64,000 bases of DNA from assembly GCA_020744425.1 (NCBI GenBank), contig JAGMUV010000022.1:806001-870000 (forward strand), written 5' to 3'. This DNA comes from Dactylonectria macrodidyma (Eukaryota; Ascomycota; Sordariomycetes; Hypocreales; Nectriaceae). The notes under the pieces are model-generated. The model was not told the DNA's origin. It searched no databases and saw nothing but the letters and a program-made list of their open reading frames with translations. Every line of letters begins with the position of its first letter. Within the stretch, counting starts at the first letter, position 1. The translations under genes and the position numbers were made by a program. This document shows, one piece after another, positions 41,297-51,239 of the stretch.

Positions 41297-43918
41297 CAGC
41301 TTGACAACTTCCACGTGCCCATTCCATGATGCTGCAAAGAGTGGCGTCCATCCGTCCTTGGTCGCAACTGTAACATCGGCCCCCTTCTCAAGGAGCAGCT
41401 CGACCACTTCCCCATGTCCATTCCATGATGCTGCATAGAGTGGCGTCCATCCGTCCTCAGTCGCAACTGTAACATCGGCCCCCTTCGCAAGGAGCAGCTT
41501 GACCACTTCAATATGTCCATTGCCAGAGGCTGCGTTCAATGGTGTAGAGCCGTTGTTGCTTGGGACCGTGACATCGGCCCCCTTCTCGAGGAGCAGCTTG
41601 ACCACTTCCACGTGTCCATTCAATGCCGCTGTAAAGAGTGGCGTCCATCCATCCTTGGCCACAACAGTGATGTCAGCCCCCTTCTCGAGAAGCAGCTTGA
41701 CCACTTCGACGTGTCCATTCAATGATGCTCCATGGACTGGTACCACTCCGTCTTTAGTCGTAGCAGTAATATCGGCCCCCTTCTCGAGAAGCAGCTTGAC
41801 CACTTCGACGTGCCCATTTGATGATGCTCCATGGAGCGGTGTTCGCTCGTTGTTACTTAGGACCATGATGTCAGCCCCCTTCTCAAGAAGCAGCTTGACT
41901 ACATCGATGTGTCCATTGAATGATGCATCATAGAGCGGCGTCCATCCGGCTTTAGTCGCAGCAGTGATATCGGCCCCCTTCTCGAGAAGCAGCTTGACCA
42001 CTTCGACGTGTCCATTCAGTGATGCTCCATGGACTGGTACCACTCCGTCTTTAGTCACAGCAGTGATATCGGCCCCCTTCTCAAGAAGCAGCTTGACTAC
42101 ATCGACGTGTCCATTGAATGATGCATCATAGAGCGGCGTCCATCCGTTTTTAGTCACAGCAGTGATATCGGCCCCCTTCTCAAGAAGCAGCTTGACCACT
42201 TCAACGTGTCCATTCAGTGATGCTCCATGGACCGGTACCACTCCGTCCTTAGTCGCAGCAGTAATATCGGCCCCCTTCTCAAGAAGTAGCTTGACCACAT
42301 CGACGTGTCCATTGAATGATGCATTATAGAGCGGCGTCCATCCGTCTTTAGTCGCAGCAGTAATATCGGCCCCCTTCTCGAGGAGCAGCTTGACCACTTC
42401 GACGTGTCCATTCAATGCTGCTGTAAAGAGTGGCGCGTATCTATCCTTGGTCATAACAGTGATGTCAGCCCCCTTCTTGAGGAGCAGCTTGACCACTTCG
42501 ACGTGTCCATTCGATGATGCTCCATGGAGCGGTGTTCGCTCGTTATTACTTAGGACCATGATGTTAGCCCCCTTCTCGAGAAGCAGCTTGACTACTTCGA
42601 CGTGTCCATTCAATGATGCATCATGGAGCGGCGTCCATCCGTCTTTGGTCGCAGCAGTGATATCGGCCCCCTTCTCGAGAAGCAGCTTGACCACTTCGAC
42701 GTGTCCATTCAATGATGCATCATAGAGCGGCGTTCGCCCGTCTTTGGTCGCAGCAGTAATGTCAGTCCTCTTCTCAAAAAGCAGCTTAACCACTTCGACG
42801 TATCCATTGAATGATGCATTATAGAGCGGCGTCCATCCGTCTTTGGTCGCAGCAGTGATATCGGCCCCCCTCTCGAGAAGCAGCTTGACCACATCGACGT
42901 GTCCATTCAATGATGCATCATGGAGCGGCGTCCATCCGTCTTTGGTCGCAGCAGTGACATCGGCCCCCTTCTTAAGAAGCAGCTTGACCACTTCGACGTG
43001 TCCATTCGATGATGCTCCATGGAGCGGTACCACTCCGTCCTTAGTCGCAGTAGTGATATCGGCCCCCCTCTCGAGAAGCAGCTTGACCACTTCGACGTGT
43101 CCATTCAATGATGCTCCATGGAGCGGTACCACTCCGTCCTTAGCCGCAGCAGTAATATCGGCCCCCTTCTCAAGAAGTAGCTTGACCACTTCGACGTGTC
43201 CATTCAATGATGCATCATAGAGCGGCGTCCATCCGTCTTTAGTCACAGCAGTAATATCGGCCCCCTTCTCGAGAAGCAGCTTGACCACTTCGACGTGTCC
43301 ATTCAATGATGCATCATAGAGCGGCGTTCGCCTGTATTTGGTCGCAGCAGTGATATCGGTCCCCTTCTCGAGGGAGGCAAGGGCATCAGTACCCGCGGAG
43401 TTTGGTCCATGTCCCGGCCGTGTAGCCTTCGCACCGTCAGGAGGAACCAAGCTGTGTAATTGCTGCACCACCCTCCCGAGCAGGTTGACCTGCTCTGTGC
43501 GTTCTCCCTTACCGCCTAACGCCCAAGCAAGATTTCGCCTCTTGGATTCGGATGGTGCGGTGCGGGAAGGTTGGGCCTGGCTGGCGCGAGCAAGCCCGGT
43601 ACCGGCCAGGAGCGGGCGCCGAGAAGCGCCGTTTGCGTTGCAAATATTGTCGATGATTAGCAAAAGGTCCCGTACTGCCGAAGATATGTCCGGGTCATCG
43701 AGAGCCTGGTGGTGGTCGGCTAACGGCTTCCCTCGGTCGAACCCGACATGCCGGCCCCATTGCTCGAGGCGGAGCTTTTCAGCTTTGAACTGGGTGTCTA
43801 GCACCTGAGAATCAGCCCCGAAAGACCCGTAAGACTGCACCCTCTCAACGGCTTCCAAGCAGGAACTGAAGAGGCCGGCAAGCCCAGCGATCCCAACGGC
43901 CAGTCCAACAGGCTCCAT
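41174..43918 (-). CDS. HeLo-domain ankyrin-repeat protein with chimeric C-terminus (914 aa)
   Basis: The ATG at 43918 starts MEPVGLAVGIAGLAGLFSSC, the N-terminus of HeLo (prion-inhibition/cell-death) domains, with LRLEQWGRHVGFDRGK inside. A linker to about residue 184 (LHSLVPPDGAKATRPGHG) normally leads to a NACHT NTPase. Here it runs straight in frame into ankyrin repeats: 20 complete 33-residue units, consensus DITAATKDGWTPLYDASLNG then HVEVVKLLLEKGA, plus a partial one. After VEVVKLW (about 41297) the frame enters copia sequence and adds some 40 foreign residues. HeLo domains form membrane-damaging oligomers in incompatibility. Expressed function is uncertain, because it is truncated and lacks NACHT. 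Confidence 0.85.
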   Translation of the reverse strand: MEPVGLAVGIAGLAGLFSSCLEAVERVQSYGSFGADSQVLDTQFKAEKLRLEQWGRHVGFDRGKPLADHHQALDDPDISSAVRDLLLIIDNICNANGASRRPLLAGTGLARASQAQPSRTAPSESKRRNLAWALGGKGERTEQVNLLGRVVQQLHSLVPPDGAKATRPGHGPNSAGTDALASLEKGTDITAATKYRRTPLYDASLNGHVEVVKLLLEKGADITAVTKDGWTPLYDASLNGHVEVVKLLLEKGADITAAAKDGVVPLHGASLNGHVEVVKLLLERGADITTATKDGVVPLHGASSNGHVEVVKLLLKKGADVTAATKDGWTPLHDASLNGHVDVVKLLLERGADITAATKDGWTPLYNASFNGYVEVVKLLFEKRTDITAATKDGRTPLYDASLNGHVEVVKLLLEKGADITAATKDGWTPLHDASLNGHVEVVKLLLEKGANIMVLSNNERTPLHGASSNGHVEVVKLLLKKGADITVMTKDRYAPLFTAALNGHVEVVKLLLEKGADITAATKDGWTPLYNASFNGHVDVVKLLLEKGADITAATKDGVVPVHGASLNGHVEVVKLLLEKGADITAVTKNGWTPLYDASFNGHVDVVKLLLEKGADITAVTKDGVVPVHGASLNGHVEVVKLLLEKGADITAATKAGWTPLYDASFNGHIDVVKLLLEKGADIMVLSNNERTPLHGASSNGHVEVVKLLLEKGADITATTKDGVVPVHGASLNGHVEVVKLLLEKGADITVVAKDGWTPLFTAALNGHVEVVKLLLEKGADVTVPSNNGSTPLNAASGNGHIEVVKLLLAKGADVTVATEDGWTPLYAASWNGHGEVVELLLEKGADVTVATKDGWTPLFAASWNGHVEVVKLWRKYFEEWTNAPLMPHQLPQASSENQILTTRQPMNSSSGM
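41297..43375 (-). repeat. 99-bp tandem ankyrin-coding array (about 20.5 units)
   Basis: Units differ by only a few bases each. Variation is concentrated at positions coding for the tip and first helix (WTPLYDAS, VVPVHGAS, RTPLHGAS, APLFTAAL). Blocks of unit types recur (for example units 8-10 against 15-18), indicating duplication of multi-unit segments. Confidence 0.9.
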
Positions 43919-44854
43919 GGCTGCGTGATTTGGTTGCCGTGAATGAATCCGAGGTGGGGTGCCTCTTGTTATAGGCGGCTTGGTGAGGCAGCCAGGTTTC
44001 TTTGCACAGCCACATAGGGCAGCCTGCATCATGCGCAGCTTGTCGCCCGCAGCATGCAAGTGCAGCTAACCCGTAAGGAAAGTTTCATGAGACTAGGCAC
44101 ATCACAAGAGATTCCTGGTATAGCATTAACCTTAAGATGTAGCACCTCTATTTCTCTGATCAATGGAGTACGTAGAAGTGATCAACGGATCCCTGACTGC
44201 AGGTAACGCGACTTGCATGCAGAGGTACCATAGGTGTTGCCCTCGGTATGAGCGCCTGGTGCATCGTGCATACGCGTGCTGGGCAGGGGCCACAGACATC
44301 CGAGAGGATGTTTAGGTCAAGCCCATCCGTCGAGCCTGATCTTCTTCTACTGATACGCAATCCTTCTCTGGTTGGGCTGAACGGCCAGGCCCAGCGACCC
44401 GCCCCTCGCCCCCTAATCCGGGACAGGTCTTGACGATCGTCCTAACGTGTGTCACACACTCCAGCCGCCCACGGAGTAGTCAGCGACCCAACGCGTCCAC
44501 GACGCGCTATGCCCCACAGCAGCGCTATGAGACCGCCGACCGCAGACATCGACGGGGGCAAGCGCCTCTTGAGATCATATTCTTGTGCTCATTCTCACTC
44601 TAAGCCGTTGCCTCTCTCCCAAAATGGCGATGTACTGTGTCGGGCCAATCATTACGAAATGCACGAAAGCGCTTCTGCCTCTTCGGCGGAAGTCTAAGCC
44701 GCAACCCAGCCACGCTACAGCCTCATTAGGCACTTACGCTAGTTAGTGCCTGTTGACAGATCCCCTCATCCACACGGTGATCTTAGGCTGCTGAACCACA
44801 AACAAGATTCCGTCGAAAACCACTTCCCTGATCATCAGAAAACCATCGCTTGCC
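43919..44854. promoter_or_regulatory. Shared intergenic region of the divergent HeLo-ANK and STAND genes
   Basis: 936 bp between two ATGs pointing away from each other, so it must hold both promoters. No coding pattern recognised. No clear TATA box; a CACTCTAAGCC/TCTCTCCC pyrimidine stretch lies near 44600. Confidence 0.5.
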
Positions 44855-47800
44855 ATGGCCGAGGCCGTGGGACTCGCTACAAGCGTCATCGCAATCATCG
44901 ACCTGTCCGCCAAAGTCGCCGTCCTCTGCCTCCAGTACTCCACCGCTGTCGGGAATGCTAGGGCCGACATCACACACCTCCGAAGCCGGTTGGACGACCT
45001 AGGCACAACCCTCCAGGGTGTTCAGCATCTGCTTGATAACCGGAATAATCAAGCGCTCGCGACGTCGCGAAAACTGGTCGACTCTATCGATGGCTGCACA
45101 TCTGAGCTGGTCCAGTTGCAAAGCAGGCTGGATCCGGGTAAGGCCCGTAAGGCAATGCGCCGTTTTGGACTTCGTGCCCTCAAGTGGCCGTTCGATAGCA
45201 AGGAGGTCAGCGATATCGTCTCTAACCTAGAACGCTATGAACGGACCATCACTCTAGGTCTGCAAATCGACCAAACGTAAGTTAGCAAACTGTCTGGATG
45301 TTTTGAGTACGATGGACCAGGCTGACGGCATCGTCCTTGCAGTACGCTTCTCCTCGACATCAGGCAGAGGATCGAAGGCGTCTCGCTCCAACCCGAAGAG
45401 GATGTATCGATAGCTCGCAAGCCCTGCTTCAGCCTACCGTTCGAACGCGATCCTGACTTCGTCGACCGACCCGACATTATGGCATGGATAAAGGAGCAAT
45501 ATACAGGCCCCGTCGGTCGCATGGCCCTCGTAGGCATGGGCGGATTCGGGTACGAGCCGGAGTGGCTAACGAGCTTGTGCAAGACCATCACGCTGACTGG
45601 CCGTAGTAAATCGCAGGTCGCTATTCAATTTGCGCATCACATCCGCGACACGTCACCTCAAACCAGCGTCTTCTGGGTACACGCGAGTTCGAAGCCAAGG
45701 TTTGAAGAGGCATACCGGTCCATTGCGGACAATCTACGGCTACCTAGGCGAAACGATCCCAGCGTCGACGTGCTCGGGCTAGTTCGCGACTGGCTGCAGA
45801 GAGAGGAAGCTGGCCCGTGGTTAATGGTCTTGGACAATGTTGACGACGTCAACCTCTTCTACCCCAGCTCCAGCGCCGGAAGAGATGGGGCAATATGCCA
45901 CCTAGCGGACGAGAACCCTGCTGCACTGAGCGTGCAACAGCCACTCGCAGTCTTCCTACCGAAATGCCGCAATGGAATTATCCTCGTCACATCACGCAGC
46001 ATGGACGCCGCTGAGAAGCTAACAGGTAGCCATAAGGCTGTCTATGGGATCTCAGCCATGGATGACGCCCAAGCCCTTCAGCTTTTCCGCAACAAGCTGC
46101 AGGGAGACTCTGACAAGACTGCCGCTGCCGATCTTCTTCGTGCTCTAGATTATATCCCGCTGGCCATTACTCAAGCAGCAGCGTACATCAACCGTCGGGC
46201 CCCCCGCATATCGGTAAAGACATACCTGGACGCCTTCCGGGAAAGTGATAAGAAGAAGGGCAGCCTCCTCAACAGCGACGCGGGGGATCTTCGGCGGGAT
46301 GACACTGTCTCCAACTCCGTGGTTACAACGTGGCAAGTAACGCTTGAACAGATACGCCGCGAGAGACCATCCGCCGCCAACCTGCTCTCATTTATGAGCT
46401 TCTTCAATCCGCAGGGCATCCCCGAGTTTGTACTCCACCACTATAAGGGCGATCTGACGGAGAATGCGGATGGGGTCAAGGACGACGAGGATAATGACGA
46501 ATTTGAGGATGATCTGGATGTCCTCCGTGGCTACTCGCTCCTGTCTGTGACATCAACGCGGGATGTATGCGAGATGCATTCCCTCGTGCAGTTTTGCACA
46601 CGAGCTTGGCTGTCTGTGGTTGACGATGCAGAACGGTGGAGACAGGTATTTTTATGGGCTATGTCAAGACATTTCCCATCTGGTGCATTTGAGACCTGGC
46701 CCACCTGTCAGATGCTACTTCCTCATATTGAGTCGATGTTGGAGGAGGAGCCACCAAACGAGGACCTGCAGAAGTGGGCCCGTTTGTTGACAAATTGTGC
46801 ATGGTATATGTTCACTAGAGGGAACTACAGGGCGGCAGAAAAGTTAGGCGAAAAAGCAGTCAAAACGAGGGTCAATGTGCTGGGAGAGGAGCACCCTGAT
46901 ACGCTGAGCAGCATGGCCGACCTGGCGTCGACGTATAGGGACCAAGGGCGATGGAAGGAGGCAGAAGAGCTAGAGGTGCGAGTGATGGAGACGAGGAAGA
47001 CTATGCTGGGAGAGGAGCATCCCGATACGCTAAGTAGCATAGCCAACTTGGCGTCGACGTATAGGAACCAAGGGCGATGGAAGGAGGCAAAAGAGCTACA
47101 GATAAAAGAGCTAGGAATTTGCTTGAGGGTGCTGGGAGAGGAGCATCCCGATACACTGACCAGCATGGCCAACCTGGCGTTGACGTACTGGAACCAAGGG
47201 CGGTGGAAAGAGGCAGAAGAGCTACAGGTGCGAGTGATGGGGATGAGGAAGACTATACTGGGAGAGGAGCATCCCGATACGTTAAGCAGCATAAACAACC
47301 TGGCGTTAACGTATAGGGATCAATGGCGATGGAAAGAGGCAGAAGAGCTACAGGTGCAAGTAATGGAGACGACGAAGACAGTATTGGGAGAGGAGCATCC
47401 CGATACACTGACTAGCATGGCTAACCTGGCGTTAACGTATATGAACCAAGGGCGATGGAAGGAGGCAGAAGAGCTAGAGATGCGAGTGATGGAGACGAGG
47501 AAGACTATACTGGGAGAGGAGCATCCCGATACGCTGAGCAGCATAAACAACCTGGCGTCGACATATAGTGACCAAGGGCGATGGAAAGAGGCGGAAGAGC
47601 TACAGGTGCAAGTGATGGAGACGATGAAGATAGTGCTGGGAGAGGAGCATCCCGATACGCTGAGCAGCATGGCCAACCTGGCGGCGATATATAGGGACCA
47701 AGGGCGATGGAAGGAGGCAGAAGAGCTAGAGGTGCAAGTAATGGAAAGGAGGAAGACTATACTGGGAGAGGAGCATCCCGATACGCTAACCAGCATAGCC

Positions 47801-48343
47801 AACCTGGCGTCGACATATAGGAACCAGGGGCGATGGAAGGAGGCAGAAGAGCTAGAGGTGCGAGTGATAGAGATGATGAAGACAGTGTTAGGAGAGGAGC
47901 ATCCCGATACGTTAAGCAGCATAAACAACCTGGCGTTGACGTACTGGAACCAAGGGCGATGGAAAGAGGCAGAAGAGCTACAGGTGCGAGTGATGGAGAC
48001 GAGGAAGACAGTATTAGGAGAAGAGCATCCCGATACGTTGAGTAGCATAAACAACCTAGCGTCGACGTATAGGAACCAGGGGCGATGGAAAGAGGCGGAA
48101 GAGCTACAGGTGCGAGTGATGGAGACGACGAAGAATATTCTTGGAGAGGAGCATCCCCATACGCTAACCAGCATGGCCAACCTGGCCGTTTCCTGGAAAC
48201 ACCAAGGCCGCACTGGAGATGCTCTAGCTCTAATGCGAAACTGCGTTGTCTTGCGAGAGCGAGTGCTTGATATAGACCATCCGGACGCGGCATCCTCGGC
48301 GGCAACTCTAGCTAAGTGGGAAGAAGCGAGCGACCTATCATAG
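44855..48343 (+). CDS. STAND/NLR protein: Helo-like N-terminus, NB-ARC, TPR array (1121 aa)
   Basis: Exons 44855-45276, 45343-45549 and 45607-48343 join in frame. Introns are GTAAGT..GCTGACGG..CAG (66 nt) and GTACGA..GCTGACTGG..TAG (57 nt). The second intron lies inside the P-loop; splicing restores GMGGFGKSQVAIQ. The N-terminus (MAEAVGLATSVIAIIDLSAK) is the Helo-like domain of fungal STAND proteins. NB-ARC motifs: Walker B WLMVLDNVDD, RNBS-B-like IILVTSRS, GLPL-like IPLAITQAAAY. From about residue 630 there are 11 nearly identical 42-residue kinesin-light-chain-type TPRs (LGEEHPDTLSSMANLASTY..QGRWKEAEEL) and a degenerate twelfth. Intact, probably a cytosolic recognition receptor. Confidence 0.92.
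46870..48250 (+). repeat. 126-bp tandem TPR-coding array (11 units)
   Basis: Every unit keeps CTGGGAGAGGAGCATCCCGA and GGGCGATGGAAGGAGGC almost unchanged. Differences cluster in a few codons (ETRKT, EMMKT, ETTKT; SSINN, TSMAN). The near identity implies recent unit amplification or homogenisation. Confidence 0.9.
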
Positions 48344-48658
48344 GAAAGGAGACAATTTTGAATGATGAGCATGTAGGGGCGCTTGTTAGATGAACCCCGT
48401 GTGCTAGTTCATAATCAAAACCACTTCTCAGTCGCTGCCAGCACATTTACTGTATCTTAGGCTACCTAGTAAGCCCACGACCTTTTAGGAGGGAAAGGAG
48501 ATTAAGAGCTAGAATGATGATATATTGAGAACTCGGCTGGCACTATCAAGCATTCAACGAGCAAGACAGACATCGCCTGTTAAGGCACTGCATTCCAGTT
48601 GCAGCGACACTTAGCTATTCAGGGTCAGCGGCCTGGTTCCATTGTTCCTACTTCCCCC
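48344..48658. other. Intergenic gap
   Basis: No gene seen; 3' region shared by convergent sequences. Confidence 0.3.
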
Positions 48659-49402
48659 TTAACTTAGAATGAAAGCGCACCTGAAGGACTCCCACACCGT
48701 CCCGGCAATAACTGCGTAAACTCGGCCCTGATCCTCCGCGGCCCTGGACTCCATCAAGCTGTAGGACCCTATTTTAAACGAGCTCTGGACATATTTGACA
48801 TCCACCAAAGGCGTGCTAGGATCTCTTACGACGCTTGACCTTCGTAGAGTAATGTTCTCGATTGTCTGAAGAAGCGGGTGAGGGAGCACGGTGGCAACTA
48901 GGTCATCTACATTGTTCGGAAATACGACAATGTGGCCCTTCACGTATTTCCGGTAACTGACACCTGACGGCGTTTTGTTATCAACAGTGAACTTCATGAT
49001 GTAGCCGAAAGGGGCCTGAAGAGCGATCAGCCTCTCCTCGACAGGAGAGAGGCCATCGAGCTCCCCAGGATAACGATGTTCACATCCGATATCCATGTTG
49101 TTGACCGAGCAGGCCTTTGGCAGCCTCCCTTTTTCAAAGCCGCTGCGGCACTCGAGGCAAATATCGACCACATCGTCACCATCGGGTGGGAGACATTTCT
49201 TGCATTTCTGAAGAGCTGTCGTAGCCTGCACCAACGCTGGAGTCAAGTAATTTCTCCACTGGGTGGTAGTGAGTTTGGCTGGCGGGCATTTCCTGTAGCA
49301 AAATATGCAATGGGAAATGGATAACGTGCTTTCGTCGGCGAAGGCCTCATAGAATGACGTCGAAGTCTCAACTTGAAGGGCAAGGGGGACTTCTTTGCAC
49401 AC
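48659..49402 (-). pseudogene. Helitron-associated protein fragment (DUF6570-like region)
   Basis: The minus strand reads CIFCYRKCPPAKLTTTQW, CKKCLPPDGDDVVDICLEC, GLSPVEERLIALQAPFGY and KGHIVVFPNNVDDLVATVLP, the segment that precedes the Rep/helicase core in fungal Helitron proteins. There is no ATG at its 5' end. The last ~60 residues (after TIENITL) are unrecognised. The start abuts an NLR WD40 fragment at 49402, in the same orientation. The helicase is absent. Confidence 0.65.
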
Positions 49403-49895
49403 AGACAGTGTTATCTGCTGACCCTGATGCGATGCGGCTGCCGTCAGGCGAAAATGCTACCGAGAGAACCGAGCTGGTATGGCCCTCAAGCACTTGGAGA
49501 CATGGACTCCAACTGTCGTCGGTCTTTGGTTTCGTCAAGACCCAGCTGGGTTCTTCTGCCGCAAACAATCCGCGAAGGATGCTGCGCGCCGGAGTAAATA
49601 ATAAAGCCGATACGTATGTCTGGAGTGGAGCGTGGTCGAGAATCCAGCGATTAAATAAAATAAACTGATACACGTCTTCAACGAGGCCAACAAAGGTATC
49701 ACTCCCCGTTGTCTATAGTGGCAAGCAATCAGTTACGTACTATCCAAAAATGTGGAATACTCACTACGAAGGAATTTCTAAGCTTGGTGAGAGAGACGAC
49801 GCCGTTCGAGACCAAGTCAAGGAGGCTCAATGCTTCGAGCCAGTGCAGGAAGTGATGTTGGAAAAATAGTTCGACCGAGTCGCGCATGCTTGTGA
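49403..49895 (-). pseudogene. NACHT-WD40 type NLR remnant
   Basis: The minus strand reads FFQHHFLHWLEALSLLDLVS, an intron (GTGAGT..TAG, about 49770-49715), then LVEDVYQFILFNRWI, APLQTYVSALLFTPARS, FAAEEPSWVLTKPK, and the first WD40 unit LEGHTSSVLSVAFSPDGSRI with ASGSADNTV. This is the hinge between NACHT and WD40 in HET-E/D-type receptors. The array is cut at its first repeat by Helitron-like sequence, and the NACHT domain is missing. Confidence 0.8.
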
Positions 49896-49896
49896 T

Positions 49897-49944
49897 GGCG
49901 GTCAATACATGGGCACCTACATAGATGCCCGTGTATTGGCCGCC
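49897..49944. repeat. Long imperfect hairpin at the edge of the NLR remnant
   Basis: Arms of 19 bases (GGCGGTCAATACATGGGCA and TGCCCGTGTATTGGCCGCC) with two mismatches and a 10-base loop. It lies exactly where NLR homology begins, so it may be a breakpoint or a mobile-element end. Confidence 0.6.
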
Positions 49945-50664
49945 CGCGTACTGCTCTTACCGTTTTGTCTCTACTGTAATGACATGACCGTATCTTAGCT
50001 AAGCGCTAGGTCCAAAGAGGATAGAGCATAATTGGACAAGTAAATAGAACTGAACCAAAGAGATAGGCGATACGCTGGCATCTGGTATGTACATAGCTAG
50101 TGAGGCTCAGACAGGAGCGCCTACATCCGCGGGCATGTGCCAACTGGCAAGAATTGGATGAACGAAGAGTGGTCAGAGCCGACTGTCCTCTTCTGGCGTC
50201 AGCAATCATCCACTTCATCCATGGCGCCAAACTTGCCCAATGTTAAAGGAGTTTCCACTGTACAGTACAAACAAGGGTGAAATCGGTCTCCTCTTTTTCA
50301 CACTATGATCAATTTGAGCACGGACTATCAGTACAGGAAGTACAAAAAAATACTTGCGGCGGCCAAAAATGGACACAGTTTCCATCTATATTTTCCTACT
50401 ATCAATTTTTAGCTAGTATATTGAGGTACTGGTAGGTAAGCAGAAGTCCCAAAATGGCTTAGTAGCCTTCACAGTGTCAGGAATATTCGGCCCTTGATAA
50501 GTTACATCATCTCTGGTCGCAGTACACCGGGTCTCAATATTGCACTGTGCTTACTCTAATTGTGATTGGCTCTGCGTTGGATTTTCTGAGTACTTCGTGG
50601 GACTCTCCAGAAGCTGACTCCTTGTAGAAATGAGCCAGGATTTAGGCCAATATTGGCTTATGAA
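49945..50664. other. Gap before the LINE fragment
   Basis: No gene recognised. The end region may be non-coding LINE sequence. Confidence 0.25.
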
Positions 50665-51090
50665 ATGTATATGTATCCCTCGCGGCATGGTCTGTGCTTA
50701 CACTTACGAGTGTGTTTGCCAAAGATGAAGCCGGTTCCGCATTTAGTTGTACCAGGGAAGCACACTCAACAACTATACAATAGCTTATCATGGAGAGAAG
50801 CCAGTGTGCTGGCGCAGCTCAGGACAGGCATGGCCAGATTGAATGGATACCTCTTTCGGATCACAGCAGCACCATCACAGCAATGCGCATGTGGACAGGT
50901 GACAGAGACGGTCGAGCATTTTCTCTTCCGATGCAGAAAATGGACAGCACACCGAACCGAAATGATGCAGTGCACCGAGACACAAAGAGGAAACATCTCG
51001 TTCTTCCTGGGAGGGAAATCACCATCAGACGATGCAAAATGGACGCCAAATATGGACGCAGTCCGTGCGACTATATACGATTTGCGATAA
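50665..51090 (+). pseudogene. Non-LTR retrotransposon (Tad1-like LINE) 3' end
   Basis: Reads HTQQLYNSLSWREASVLAQ, LRTGMARLNGYLFRI, QCACGQVTETVEHFLFRCRK and SFFLGGKSPSDDAKW, the conserved C-terminus of fungal LINE ORF2 with its zinc-binding CxC..H..C motif. It continues as a 3' untranslated tail to about 51230. The RT domain is missing (5' truncation is usual for LINEs). Confidence 0.8.
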
Positions 51091-51239
51091 CCACAGGTCG
51101 ACTTGACAACATGCAACGAAATCAGGTTGCAATACCCCACTTTCTTACTAACCTACCCTACATCCACCAAACACTTCGTGCCATGGACAGCAGGCCACCT
51201 TCCTTTGTCACCTTACTTTCTTAGCATGCAGATGTTAAG

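Noticed and set aside
41499..43220. Long Ser/Thr-rich + strand frames with regular repeats (SAPFSRSSLTTSTCPF)
   Set aside because: Antisense reading of the 99-bp ankyrin array; the repeat makes all frames open.
41297..43375. CRISPR-like array
   Set aside because: Repeats are contiguous coding units without unique spacers in a eukaryotic genome; same for 39790-40505 and 60342-60562.
45550..45606. Reading the STAND gene without splicing as a receptor lacking a P-loop
   Set aside because: GTACGA..TAG intron signals and perfect restoration of GMGGFGKSQ favour splicing; retention is kept only as a hypothesis.
46825..48372. Minus-strand Ser/Pro-rich repeat frames opposite the TPR array
   Set aside because: Antisense shadow of the 126-bp TPR repeats.
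50006..50230. 74-codon minus-strand frame
   Set aside because: No family features; flanked by transposon debris.
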